Shown here in pieces: positions 1 to 6,907 of a stretch of 14,188 nucleotides of DNA. A program made the position numbers and the translations under genes. Source of the DNA: Firmicutes bacterium UBA3914 (lineage in GTDB: Bacteria > Bacillota > Limnochordia > Darwinibacteriales > Darwinibacteriaceae); assembly GCA_002391385.1 (NCBI GenBank), contig DGEY01000080.1:3866-18053 (forward strand). Direction: 5' to 3'. Numbering within the stretch: position 1 is the stretch's first letter; each line of letters opens with the position of its first letter. The notes below the pieces were generated by a model, which was not told the origin of the DNA, did not search any database, and worked only from the letters and a program-made list of their open reading frames with translations.

Positions 1-22
1 GCTCTAGATTGGGGGTATGATG

Positions 23-174
23 GTGAAGCGCAGCATCACATTCCCTCGGGTACTCTTGGCCTTGGCCTGCTTTTGGCGGGCTGCATGTGGGGTCCATATA
101 TTACGATAGCGAATCGGCCGTCCACCCGGTGCAGAGTAGCCCCCGAAGTCTGGCTCGGCGGCCGCGCTAAGTAA
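23..174 (+). pseudogene. Frameshifted small lipoprotein-like gene (remnant)
   Basis: This is a plus-strand lipoprotein-like signal sequence interrupted by an apparent frameshift. A GTG at 23 lies 7 bases after a GGGGG run (11-15) and reads MKRSITFPRVLLALA, which has a basic N-terminus and hydrophobic core. That frame then stops at a TAG near 107-109. One base earlier in phase, the codons at 67-84 read LLLAGC, a classic signal-peptidase II lipobox, and this second frame continues about 30 residues to a TAA at 172-174. Restoring one base near 67 would join the halves into a typical lipoprotein N-terminus of about 50 residues. The part after the cysteine matches no family I recognise. It could be a real pseudogene, a sequencing error or a chance reading. 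The second frame is also open to the window edge. Confidence 0.35.
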
Positions 175-200
175 GAAGCTGCTTAGCTCTTTTCTCCACA

Positions 201-239
201 AAATAGAGGTGCCCTTCCCCGCGGAAGAGCACCTCTTTT
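201..239. terminator. Hairpin terminator, probably bidirectional
   Basis: An 8-bp perfect stem pairs AGAGGTGC (205-212) with GCACCTCT (229-236). A 2x2 internal loop follows, then an inner TTCC/GGAA stem closed by CCGC. A-rich sequence on one side and TTTT on the other give short T runs for both strands. It lies 18 bases beyond the stop of the leftward MFS gene and just after the broken plus-strand frame, so it could end transcription from both. The T runs are short, so efficiency is uncertain. Confidence 0.7.
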
Positions 240-253
240 GCACTTCTTTTCCT

Positions 254-1513
254 TCACTGGGCTGAGGTAGGGACTGCTTTGGGTTCCTGGGTTCTTCTCT
301 GCAGGGCGGAAGTTCCCACAAACATCAGGGCGGGAAAAATGATACCCACCAGAAGACCTGCCCGCAATCCCGCCTGTTCCAGCGAGAAGCCCCGTGCTGA
401 GCTCCAGCTCTGCACCACAGCGGAGCGCTGGCTCAGGTCGGAAACCAAGCCGGTGAGCCAAGGACCCAGAGAACTGCCCAAGCCCCCAAAGATGGCTAAC
501 AAACCGAACATGGCCGTTCCGCCCCTGGGGAACCGGGCCGAGGTCAAGCTTAGAGTGCCGGGCCACATGAGGCTGACGGCTACCCCGCAAAAGGCGGCCC
601 CCAGCAGAGACAGGAGGGGAGCGGTGGAAAACACGGCCAGGGCGTAGCACAGGATGCACAGCAAGCTGCTGGCCTTCAGCGCCTTGTGCAGGTCGATCCT
701 GTCACCCCACAGGCCGTAGGCGGTACGCACCACCACCATGAAGAAGGCAAAGAGGGCTGGACCCACCAAATCCCCCACCACCTTGGGAACACCTAGACCC
801 ATCTCCGCAAACAAGCTGGCCCATTGGGACATGGTCAGCTCCGAGGCCGCGGCACTGACCATAAGCAGCAGGGCCAGGAGAAAGACCCGCGAGCCAAACA
901 GCTCGGAGATGGTCATCTTCTGCCCTTCCGGCACCAGGGTAAGCAGGGGAACCCGGGTGAACTTCACGGCGTTATACAGCGGAATGAGGGCCCAAAACAG
1001 GGGGACGTAATACCAGATGTGCTTGCCAAGAACCCACAGGATGAGGGTGGTAACCAGCACCACCGCCATCTGTCCCCAGCAGTAAAAGGAATGGAGCAGG
1101 CTCATTGATGCGGCTTTGGCCTTGGTGGGCAGCGATTCCATGACGGGGCTGACCACAATCTCCAAAATGCCTCCGCCAATGGACGAGCAAAACACCGCCA
1201 GGGCCAGCGCCAGCATGGTGTTGGGGATCACCAGGGGAAGTATCCCCAGGCCGGTGATGCCCAGGAAGCACATAAGATGGGCGCAAACGGCCGAGGCCCG
1301 ATAACCCCAGCGGTCCACATACCTGAGGCACACAACGCCAACCGCCGTTTGCGTCCCGAAATTGAGCAGGACCAAACGTCCCAGCATTTCAAAGGACAAA
1401 CCGAAGTGTTCATGGAAGATGACAAAAAACAGAGGGGCGAGGTTGATGTTAATGGCTTGGCTAACTAGACCGAGGTAGCAGGCGTACATGGTCTGCTTGT
1501 ACTTACCGGGCAA
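254..1513 (-). CDS. MFS transporter, 12-TM, sugar-permease-like
   Basis: This is an integral membrane secondary transporter of the major facilitator superfamily, 419 residues, a usual length for a 12-helix member. Hydrophobic segments run throughout, with a charged central loop near residues 185-205. Motif-A-like loops are visible as YVDRWGYR (residues 65-72) and WGDRID (269-274), one in each half. The stretch around residues 129-150 (ESLPTKAKAASMSLLHSFY) resembles the LLH-type helix of fucose/sugar permease-like MFS proteins, so a solute:proton symporter is plausible, but the substrate is unknown. The start is TTG, chosen because AAAGGGAGG sits 8 bases upstream; the first in-frame ATG is residue 9 and has no such site. 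The gene appears monocistronic, following an unusual leader at 1561-1610 and ending at the hairpin at 205-236. Confidence 0.88.
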   Translation of the reverse strand: MPGKYKQTMYACYLGLVSQAININLAPLFFVIFHEHFGLSFEMLGRLVLLNFGTQTAVGVVCLRYVDRWGYRASAVCAHLMCFLGITGLGILPLVIPNTMLALALAVFCSSIGGGILEIVVSPVMESLPTKAKAASMSLLHSFYCWGQMAVVLVTTLILWVLGKHIWYYVPLFWALIPLYNAVKFTRVPLLTLVPEGQKMTISELFGSRVFLLALLLMVSAAASELTMSQWASLFAEMGLGVPKVVGDLVGPALFAFFMVVVRTAYGLWGDRIDLHKALKASSLLCILCYALAVFSTAPLLSLLGAAFCGVAVSLMWPGTLSLTSARFPRGGTAMFGLLAIFGGLGSSLGPWLTGLVSDLSQRSAVVQSWSSARGFSLEQAGLRAGLLVGIIFPALMFVGTSALQRRTQEPKAVPTSAQ

Positions 1514-1560
1514 CTAATTATCCTCCCTTTGGCAACATATTTGCGGCAAGCTTCTCTTTT

Positions 1561-1610
1561 CTCTTGTGCACTTTCTAACAAGAGTCCCCCTCTTAACAGT
1601 TCCCCCTGTT
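1561..1610 (-). promoter_or_regulatory. Tandem dyads upstream of the MFS gene (operator or leader RNA)
   Basis: Two abutting dyads lie between the ABC exporter operon and the MFS start. On the plus strand they are AAGAG-TCCCC-CTCTT (1580-1594) and AACAG-TTCCCC-CTGTT (1595-1610). They differ by one loop base and by a paired G/C to C/G swap that keeps the symmetry. A further 7-bp inverted repeat, CTCTTGT (1561-1567) with ACAAGAG (1578-1584), shares an arm with the first dyad, so the two pairings are mutually exclusive. The block starts about 48 bp upstream of the MFS TTG. It could be a repressor operator, a leader switch or the 3' end of the exporter mRNA. No T tract follows any of the stems, and I could not identify a convincing MFS promoter here. 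Confidence 0.4.
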
Positions 1611-1664
1611 TACGGCAAGTCCTGCTGGTTCCGCTCAGCCTAGAACCGCTGGAAAAGGTTCACC

Positions 1665-2468
1665 CTAGTCAGCGGCGTGGACCACCACCAAATTGCCCGA
1701 CTCGTAGCGCTTGAGGCCCCGGTAAAACACAAAGCGGGCCAGGACGGCCAGGGCCAAAGCAAAGCAGAGTAGAAGACCCACCCGGGCCAAGGTGAACTCG
1801 TCCAGAATTCTCACAGGCAGGTAAGCCACGAAGCCCGCGGGAATGAGAGTATAAAGAACCACCCTGGTGGTGACTGAGAAAATGCCCTCGGGGTAGAGTG
1901 AAAAGGACAGCAGGGCCTCTGAGAGCTGATTCGCCAGGCGCTCACTGCGCCCCAGCCAGAAGCTCAAGGAATGGGCCAAAACCGCGAAGCTGGTCATCAC
2001 CACTCCCCCAGCAAAGCACAGGAGGAGAAAACACAGCGTGAGGCCGGCAGATGGGGCCGCGGTCAAGAAGAACACCGCGAGGGAAAAGGCCAGATCGCCC
2101 CAAGCCGCCGCAAAAGACCTGGAGATGAGGGCATGGAGCAGCACCGGTTTGGGCAGGGTCAGGTAGAAATCCAGCCCACCTTCGGCGATGGACCTGCTCA
2201 AAGAAAAGGAACCGCCAAAGAGCAGAGCCTGGCAGGCATAGGCCCCGCCCACCAAGGCATGCAAAAGCAGGAGGTGCCGAAAACTCCAGCCGTTCAGCGT
2301 TTCGATCTTGCTGAAGAGCACCCACCAGAAAAAGAGCAGCATGAGGTTGTTGATGAACATGAACACCACCTGGCTCAGAAAGGCCCCCCTGTATTCCATG
2401 GCCGACTGCAGGTTGGCGGAAAAATAGTGGAGGGCAAATCTGATCAGGCGCTTAACCTCCGTGAACAT
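1665..2468 (-). CDS. ABC-2 type transporter permease (COG3694-like)
   Basis: This 267-residue membrane protein is the second permease of an ABC-2 type exporter. It has about six hydrophobic segments, at roughly residues 32-54, 66-86, 110-135, 143-170, 202-222 and 228-248. Hallmarks of the COG3694/DUF990 family include EGGLDFYLTLPKP (residues 96-108) and LYPEGIFS (191-198), followed by an R-x-V-x(3)-L-I-P-A-G-F-V helix. It is the last gene of a three-gene operon. Its ATG at 2468 overlaps the upstream permease by 17 bases, which suggests translational coupling. The upstream Shine-Dalgarno is weak (AGGG, 3 bases away). A better GGAGG site lies just inside the frame, but only a CTG follows it, so I kept the ATG. 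The transported substrate is unknown. Confidence 0.85.
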   Translation of the reverse strand: MFTEVKRLIRFALHYFSANLQSAMEYRGAFLSQVVFMFINNLMLLFFWWVLFSKIETLNGWSFRHLLLLHALVGGAYACQALLFGGSFSLSRSIAEGGLDFYLTLPKPVLLHALISRSFAAAWGDLAFSLAVFFLTAAPSAGLTLCFLLLCFAGGVVMTSFAVLAHSLSFWLGRSERLANQLSEALLSFSLYPEGIFSVTTRVVLYTLIPAGFVAYLPVRILDEFTLARVGLLLCFALALAVLARFVFYRGLKRYESGNLVVVHAAD

Positions 2469-3258
2469 GAACCCTGCGCACCCCCTTCCTGAACATCGCG
2501 GTCACCAAAGCTGCCAAAAGGAGCACCCAAACCAGCTGGCCAGCGAGGAGCTGCCAGAGGAAAGCATAGTCGAAGTTGACCACAAGGAGGGCCGGGCCGG
2601 AAATGCTGTAGCGCAGCGGCAGCAGGTAAGACACAAGCCGCAGGCCCTGGGGATAGGCCTCCACCGGGATAAAGAGACCGCCGAAAATGAACAACATCTT
2701 GTTGAGGATCCAGAAAAAGGGCCGGTTTTCTTCCAGCCAAAAGGCCAGAAGAGCCACGGAGAAGGACACCAGGAAGTTGATGGCAGCCGCCAGGGCAAGA
2801 CCAAGCAGCACCCAGCCCAGCTTGGCCCAGGGGACAGCCAGCGGACCCATGGCGAGGTAGGCAAAGGCCGACCCGACCAGCAGGTTGGTGACAAAGCGAA
2901 CAGCGTACTCCCCGCAGTGGGAGGAGAAATAGTAGAGGATGTAGGAATAGGGCCGCACCAGCTTGTAGGCGATATCCCCGCTTTTCACCTCTTCACTGAC
3001 CAGGCTGTGGGTTCCTGGAGTGGAAAGGGCGATCACCTCAGTGAACACCATGTACCAGAGCATGCGGGTGCTGTCCAGCCCAGCGATCTGACCTTCCGTC
3101 CCCAACACGGTTTTCCAGAGCTGGGAAAAGATAAACAAGATCAGAATGAGAAAGATGCTGCTCACCAGGTGATCGGCCAGATAGGCGAGCCTGTTCGTCA
3201 AGCTGATCTCCGCCACCCGCAGATACTTGCGCACCGCTCCCCCTCTAGCCAGCTGCAT
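2452..3258 (-). CDS. ABC-2 type transporter permease (COG4587-like)
   Basis: This is the first membrane subunit of the ABC-2 exporter, 268 residues from the chosen start, with about six hydrophobic segments. Family-typical stretches are SEEVKSGDIAYKLVRPYSY after the second hydrophobic segment and FWLEENRPFFWILNKM near residue 174, followed by a GGLFIPVEAYP loop. The ATG at 3258 has GGTGA 7 bases upstream and overlaps the end of the ATPase gene by 14 bases. A longer in-frame start at 3288 would bury 44 bases in the ATPase gene and lacks this site. Together with the other permease it should form the heterodimeric membrane channel. Its partner ATPase belongs to the group that normally accompanies this permease pair. 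Confidence 0.86.
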   Translation of the reverse strand: MQLARGGAVRKYLRVAEISLTNRLAYLADHLVSSIFLILILFIFSQLWKTVLGTEGQIAGLDSTRMLWYMVFTEVIALSTPGTHSLVSEEVKSGDIAYKLVRPYSYILYYFSSHCGEYAVRFVTNLLVGSAFAYLAMGPLAVPWAKLGWVLLGLALAAAINFLVSFSVALLAFWLEENRPFFWILNKMLFIFGGLFIPVEAYPQGLRLVSYLLPLRYSISGPALLVVNFDYAFLWQLLAGQLVWVLLLAALVTAMFRKGVRRVHVHGG

Positions 3259-4252
3259 GCTGCTCACCTTCCCCGGCGGGACGGGCATAGATGTCCCGGA
3301 TGATCACTTCCATGGCCGGCTCTTCAACGCTGATATCCGCGGCATCCACTTGGGAAAACAGCTCTGTCAAGACATCCTCCATGGATCTAGACCTGGTATC
3401 AGCCCGGAATTTGACCCCTTTTTCCGTATGCTTGAGGATCTCAACCCCAGAGAGCTTGAGCTCAGGGCAGGGTGAGGCGAACTTCACGTTCACTATCTTC
3501 GTGGTTAGGTAGTTGTGCCGGAGATACGAAGTGGAGGCATCCAGGATGATCTCGCCGTAGTTGATCACGATGACGCGCTTGCAGAGCTGCTCGATGTCCC
3601 CCGCATCGTGGGAGGTGAGGAAGATGGTGGTCTGCTCTTCCTCGTTGAGCCGCTTGATCAGCTCCCGGATCTTCAGCTTGGCCACCACATCCAATCCGAT
3701 GGTGGGTTCATCCAAAAAGATCACCTGCGGCCTATGCAGGATGCTGGCCGCGATTTCGCAGCGCATCCGCTGACCCAAAGAAAGCTTGCGGACAGGTGTC
3801 TTGATGAACTCCTCCAGTTCAAAGAGCTCCACCACCTGCGCCAGGCGTTTGGCGAACTCCCCGCCGTCGATCTCATAGATGCTCCCCAGCAGGCGGAAGC
3901 TGTCCAGGGCGGGCAGATGGTACCACAGCTGGGACTTCTGTCCGAAAACCGAACCGATCTTGTAGGCCAGCTGGCGCCGGGCCTCCCACGGTACCAGACC
4001 CAAAACCTGAGCGGTTCCCGCTGTGGGGGTAAGAATGCCTGTGAGCATCTTAATCGTGGTACTCTTGCCGGCGCCGTTGGGGCCGATGAAGGCCAGCAGT
4101 TCCCCCTTTTCCACCGCCAAGCTGATCCCTTTCACCGCGGTAACTTCGCTGTAACTCGGGCGCAGCAGGGCCTGCATGCTGCCCCGCAAACCCGGCTCCT
4201 TGGTCTTGGTACGATACACCTTCTGCAGGTCTTTTACGTCAATTACCGCCAC
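3245..4252 (-). CDS. ABC-2 exporter ATP-binding protein (COG4586-like)
   Basis: This is the cytoplasmic ATPase that powers the exporter formed with the two downstream permeases. It has 335 residues: a nucleotide-binding domain plus a C-terminal extension of about 100 residues, as in the COG4586 and DrrA-like groups. Motifs are Walker A GPNGAGKS (57-64), Q-loop FGQ (103-105), signature LSLGQR (157-162), Walker B VIFLDEP (177-183) and switch histidine in SHD (215). I chose the GTG at 4252 because GGGAGG lies 8 bases upstream. The only upstream ATG (4294) falls inside the promoter, between the -35 and -10 boxes, so it cannot be on that transcript. The 5' leader is about 26 bases. It is the first gene of a three-gene operon with overlapping frames. 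Substrate not evident. Confidence 0.92.
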   Translation of the reverse strand: MAVIDVKDLQKVYRTKTKEPGLRGSMQALLRPSYSEVTAVKGISLAVEKGELLAFIGPNGAGKSTTIKMLTGILTPTAGTAQVLGLVPWEARRQLAYKIGSVFGQKSQLWYHLPALDSFRLLGSIYEIDGGEFAKRLAQVVELFELEEFIKTPVRKLSLGQRMRCEIAASILHRPQVIFLDEPTIGLDVVAKLKIRELIKRLNEEEQTTIFLTSHDAGDIEQLCKRVIVINYGEIILDASTSYLRHNYLTTKIVNVKFASPCPELKLSGVEILKHTEKGVKFRADTRSRSMEDVLTELFSQVDAADISVEEPAMEVIIRDIYARPAGEGEQHAAG

Positions 4253-4284
4253 CGCCAAGACCTCCCTTGGTGAATATTGGCACA

Positions 4285-4313
4285 AGTATACCAAGACCGG
4301 AAAAGGGTGTCAA
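4285..4313 (-). promoter_or_regulatory. Sigma-A promoter of the ABC-2 exporter operon
   Basis: On the minus strand, TTGACA (complement of 4308-4313) and TATACT (complement of 4285-4290) are separated by exactly 17 bases. The -35 is perfect and the -10 matches 5 of 6. Transcription should begin near 4278, about 26 bases before the GTG start of the ATPase. Confidence 0.85.
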
Positions 4314-4334
4314 GATGCAGCGGCCTCTGCGCGC

Positions 4335-4359
4335 CAAGACCGCCGAAACGGCGGTCTTG
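4335..4359 (-). terminator. Perfect 11-bp hairpin after the ATP-grasp gene
   Basis: CAAGACCGCCG (4335-4345) pairs perfectly with CGGCGGTCTTG (4349-4359) around a 3-base loop. It lies 24 bases past the ATP-grasp stop and 21 bases before the -35 box of the exporter operon. The position fits a transcript end, but neither strand has a T tract after the stem, so it may be a weak or Rho-type terminator or a 3'-stabilising structure. Confidence 0.5.
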
Positions 4360-4383
4360 TAAACCCTTGGGGATGGGGTGTCT

Positions 4384-5658
4384 TTAAGGCTGAACCAAGG
4401 ATCTTTCCGCGGCTAAGGCCGCCTCCACCTGGACAACTTCCTTCCGGAACTTCTCCTCATCGAAGAGGAAATGCTCCAGGAAGATCTCTCCCCCTTCGGG
4501 GCTGAGGAGCTTGCCTAGATTGCGCAAAAGAAAGGCCCACAGGGCGAACCAGGGCTTCATGTCTCGGATATCTTCCATGTCCAGGTGGGTGGGCTCCCTT
4601 TTAGCCCACTCCCTAAAGCGCTGCCATTTTTCTTTCCCGGAGAGGGTGCTGTCAGTTAAGCTGTACAGCAGCCAGCCCAGATCCAGGAACTGCAGTTTGC
4701 AGCGGACTCCGTTCTTCTGTTTGGGTAGGCGCTGGATCTCCTTGCCATTGATCAGATCCACAAAGGCACCCATCAGATCCACGCCGGCAAAATGGCCCAG
4801 GATCACACCGGGGGCAATGCGCGGGTTGCAGTCGATGAGGTAGAGCTGGCCCGTGGCTTCATCCTGCATGTAATCGAAGCTGATAAAGCCTGTCCAGTTG
4901 AAGTGCTTGATCAGGCGGGCGTCGAAGAGCTCCGCTTCAGGTGCATCCACCGTGATCCGGTAGGAGCTGGTCCCGCCGCTGGTGGGCACCGTCCGCAGGG
5001 CCTGGAACACCACGTTGCCTTTGATCTCCCCATCCACCGCCAGGTTGACTGTGCAGATGAGGGGGCCCTTGATGTACTGCTGGATCAGGGGTGGCTGCTC
5101 CTCCAGCTTGTACTTCTGGACGATCTTGCGGTACTCCCACACGGCCTGTTTGGGATCCCTTACAATCTTCTGCCCGTGCGCGTTGCAGGCGATGCGGGGC
5201 TTGATCACCACAGGCGCATCCAGCTCTTCCAGCAGCTTACAGGCGCTCTGGACCGAGTCGGGCGCTGCCGTTAGCGGTGTTCTCACCCCCGCGGCCTTGG
5301 CATACTCGCGCATGGCACCTTTATTGTGGGCATAGGTGATCTCCTCAAAGGACATGGAGATCATCTTGGTATACTGCCTGATGATGTCCCGGTAGTAAGA
5401 CATCAAGAAACCGCATTCTAAAACGGGGAAGTAGAAGCTGTAGTCCCCCCGTTTAAGCTCGTCGATGACCGTCTGGGCAAAACCCTGGGGGTCGTATAGG
5501 AGGGAAGGTGCCAGAAGGCGTTTGTCCACGGCGTTGGAATACGAAACAAAGCTGCGGCTGTGGGAATCCACCACGGTCACTTTGTAGCCCAGTTCCTTGA
5601 GGCGGCGGACCACAAAAAGACTGGTGGGCGAAGCTGGTGTGGTTACTAATGCTTTCAT
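4384..5658 (-). CDS. ATP-grasp domain protein, ligase-like
   Basis: This 424-residue soluble protein has the ATP-grasp fold, which joins a carboxylate to an amine or thiol through an acyl-phosphate intermediate. The N-terminus (residues 1-110) resembles the Rossmann-like preATP-grasp domain. VVIKPR (150-155) supplies the nucleotide-binding lysine K153, IQQYIKG (192-198) is the strand near adenine, and D262 and LIDCNPR (274-280) supply the metal-binding acidic residues, asparagine and arginine. About 100 residues follow the core and match nothing I can name. It resembles the broad COG3919/carbamoyl-phosphate-synthase-like group, so the substrate cannot be assigned. The ATG has GGGGG 8 bases upstream. 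It appears monocistronic, followed by a hairpin, then the exporter promoter, and it is divergent from the GNAT-like gene. Its own promoter is weak; TGAACC-17-TATAGA is a possibility. Confidence 0.82.
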   Translation of the reverse strand: MKALVTTPASPTSLFVVRRLKELGYKVTVVDSHSRSFVSYSNAVDKRLLAPSLLYDPQGFAQTVIDELKRGDYSFYFPVLECGFLMSYYRDIIRQYTKMISMSFEEITYAHNKGAMREYAKAAGVRTPLTAAPDSVQSACKLLEELDAPVVIKPRIACNAHGQKIVRDPKQAVWEYRKIVQKYKLEEQPPLIQQYIKGPLICTVNLAVDGEIKGNVVFQALRTVPTSGGTSSYRITVDAPEAELFDARLIKHFNWTGFISFDYMQDEATGQLYLIDCNPRIAPGVILGHFAGVDLMGAFVDLINGKEIQRLPKQKNGVRCKLQFLDLGWLLYSLTDSTLSGKEKWQRFREWAKREPTHLDMEDIRDMKPWFALWAFLLRNLGKLLSPEGGEIFLEHFLFDEEKFRKEVVQVEAALAAERSLVQP

Positions 5659-5663
5659 TAGAC

Positions 5664-5692
5664 TTGCCCCCGATTACCTATGAGTCTATAAT
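5664..5692 (+). promoter_or_regulatory. Sigma-A-like promoter of the GNAT-like gene
   Basis: TTGCCC (5664-5669), a 17-base spacer and a perfect TATAAT (5687-5692) lie in the divergent spacer, giving a predicted start near 5699 and a leader of about 87 bases. The -35 matches only 4 of 6. The site begins 6 bp beyond the start codon of the divergent ATP-grasp gene, so the two promoters must overlap. Confidence 0.6.
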
Positions 5693-5785
5693 TAAGTCAG
5701 CATAGCAGGTTCATAATATCACATCTCAGCAGGGAAGGATAGACTTTTCCACTAAGCCTACAAACGGGTAAGGGGAGATGAGGAG

Positions 5786-6829
5786 TTGCGCGTGCGACCG
5801 GCCACTGCCGCCGATAATGAAAAGCTGATTGCCATTGAGAAAACCACCCCCCAGGGTGGGCAGATTCAGTTGGTCAGTGAACGCAAAGACTATTTCTTTC
5901 GCGCCAAAAAGTTCGCTGACCCCATCTTTTTCGTCGCCGAAGATGAAGAGGAAGACATGATTTTAGGCATCATGGGTGTAGGCCCGGTATTGGTTCAGTT
6001 AGACGGCAAGGCGCGGCGGGGCGGCTTGGTGTTCGACTGGCGCTCCAACCCCTTGGCCCAGAAGGGGCTGCCCCGGCACATGCTCAGGCTTTGGCAGGCT
6101 GTACACCGGGAAATACTCCGCAGGGAGTTGGACTTCCTCTTTGGCTATGTGAAAGAAGACAACGAGCGCTCCATGGGCATTATCACCAGATACGGTGCGC
6201 AGGTGGTGGAAAGCAAGGATTTCCTCACCATGCCTCTGCACGCCCGCTTCTGCCGCCGCCCTAGAGAAGTGGACAAGGTCAGTTTCACCGCCAGCCCCGA
6301 CGAGGAACAGGAGAGGAAAGCCGTGGAAGCGGCCTTCGGCAGTCTGGACCTCTTCCCGGATCAGAAACAGCGGGAGGCCACCGGCAGGGAGCGGGAACGC
6401 TACCTGTTCGGGAAGTTCAGCCTGAGGGGATCATCGGTCAAAGTCTGGGATACCACGGACGAATACACCCAGCGGGTCCTGAATATTCCCCGCCTGTTTA
6501 AGCTGGCCCGGCCCATCGTCAAGGCCGGCTCCAAACTGCTGCCCCTCCCCCACATTCCCGAACTGGGCGAGGAGATCAAAGTGTGGCAGCTCTTCGATCT
6601 GGTCCTGGAGGACCCCGCTGACCTAGACCCCCTCCTGGAGAGGGTCCGGCAGGCCGCGGTGGAAAAGGGCATCCATTACCTGGTGATCACCTTAGGCGCT
6701 GGAGATAGGGGCTACGAACAGGTGGCGAAAAAAGCCTGGGTGCGGCCGAGGTATCACCTCTTTGCCCTGCCCCTTAAGGACGTTCCCCTGCCCAAGCCGC
6801 CCACTTACTTCGACGTGACCTACCTCTAG
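5786..6829 (+). CDS. GNAT-like acetyltransferase with extra C-terminal domain
   Basis: This 347-residue protein has a GNAT-type N-terminal domain (residues 1 to about 160). It opens with the typical RVRPATAAD strand, has FFVAEDEEEDMILGIMGVG as strands 2-3 (48-66), then LVFDWRSNPLAQKGLPRHML (81-100). That stretch sits where the acetyl-CoA loop belongs, but the usual R-x-x-G-x-G/A reads A-Q-K-G-L-P, so cofactor binding is uncertain. FLFGYVKEDNERSMGIITRYG follows as the late GNAT motif. The remaining 185 or so residues could be a second, diverged GNAT-like domain (strand LVITLGAGDRGYEQV near residue 299). The start is TTG at 5786 with AGGGGAG 8 bases upstream; GTG at 5792 with AGGAG 6 bases upstream is an alternative. 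Substrate unknown. It is divergent from the ATP-grasp gene and convergent with the dpp operon. Confidence 0.7.
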   Translation: MRVRPATAADNEKLIAIEKTTPQGGQIQLVSERKDYFFRAKKFADPIFFVAEDEEEDMILGIMGVGPVLVQLDGKARRGGLVFDWRSNPLAQKGLPRHMLRLWQAVHREILRRELDFLFGYVKEDNERSMGIITRYGAQVVESKDFLTMPLHARFCRRPREVDKVSFTASPDEEQERKAVEAAFGSLDLFPDQKQREATGRERERYLFGKFSLRGSSVKVWDTTDEYTQRVLNIPRLFKLARPIVKAGSKLLPLPHIPELGEEIKVWQLFDLVLEDPADLDPLLERVRQAAVEKGIHYLVITLGAGDRGYEQVAKKAWVRPRYHLFALPLKDVPLPKPPTYFDVTYL

Positions 6830-6833
6830 GCTC

Positions 6834-6870
6834 AAAAGCAAAAAGACTGCAGACCAACTTGCTGCAGTCT
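6834..6870 (-). terminator. Intrinsic terminator of the dpp operon
   Basis: Read leftward, AGACTGCAG pairs with CTGCAGTCT (9 bp, arms 6862-6870 and 6844-6852) around a 9-base loop and runs straight into TTTTTGCTTTT. It lies 37 bases beyond the dppC stop and just short of the convergent GNAT-like stop codon. Confidence 0.9.
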
Positions 6871-6873
6871 CGT

Positions 6874-6896
6874 AGGCCGAAAGCGGCACGCCTTTT
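6874..6896 (+). terminator. Weak terminator candidate for the GNAT-like gene
   Basis: A short hairpin GCCG-AAAG-CGGC (6876-6887), or alternatively AGGC (6874-6877) with GCCT (6890-6893), precedes TTTT (6893-6896) on the plus strand. It lies 44 bases beyond the GNAT-like stop. The stem is only 4 bp, so this is tentative. Confidence 0.3.
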
Positions 6897-6907
6897 CTAC
6901 ACCGGCA

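Noticed and set aside
4..321. 105-codon minus-strand frame at the window start
   Set aside because: It runs through the end of the MFS gene and its terminator hairpin and has low-complexity basic content with no ribosome site.
2461..3303. 280-codon plus-strand frame opposite the first exporter permease
   Set aside because: It is a mirror of the membrane protein gene; the product is a Q/H/E-rich string typical of the complement of hydrophobic codons.
3515..4273. 252-codon plus-strand frame opposite the exporter ATPase
   Set aside because: The opposite strand has every ABC ATPase motif, a promoter and a ribosome site; this frame has none of these.
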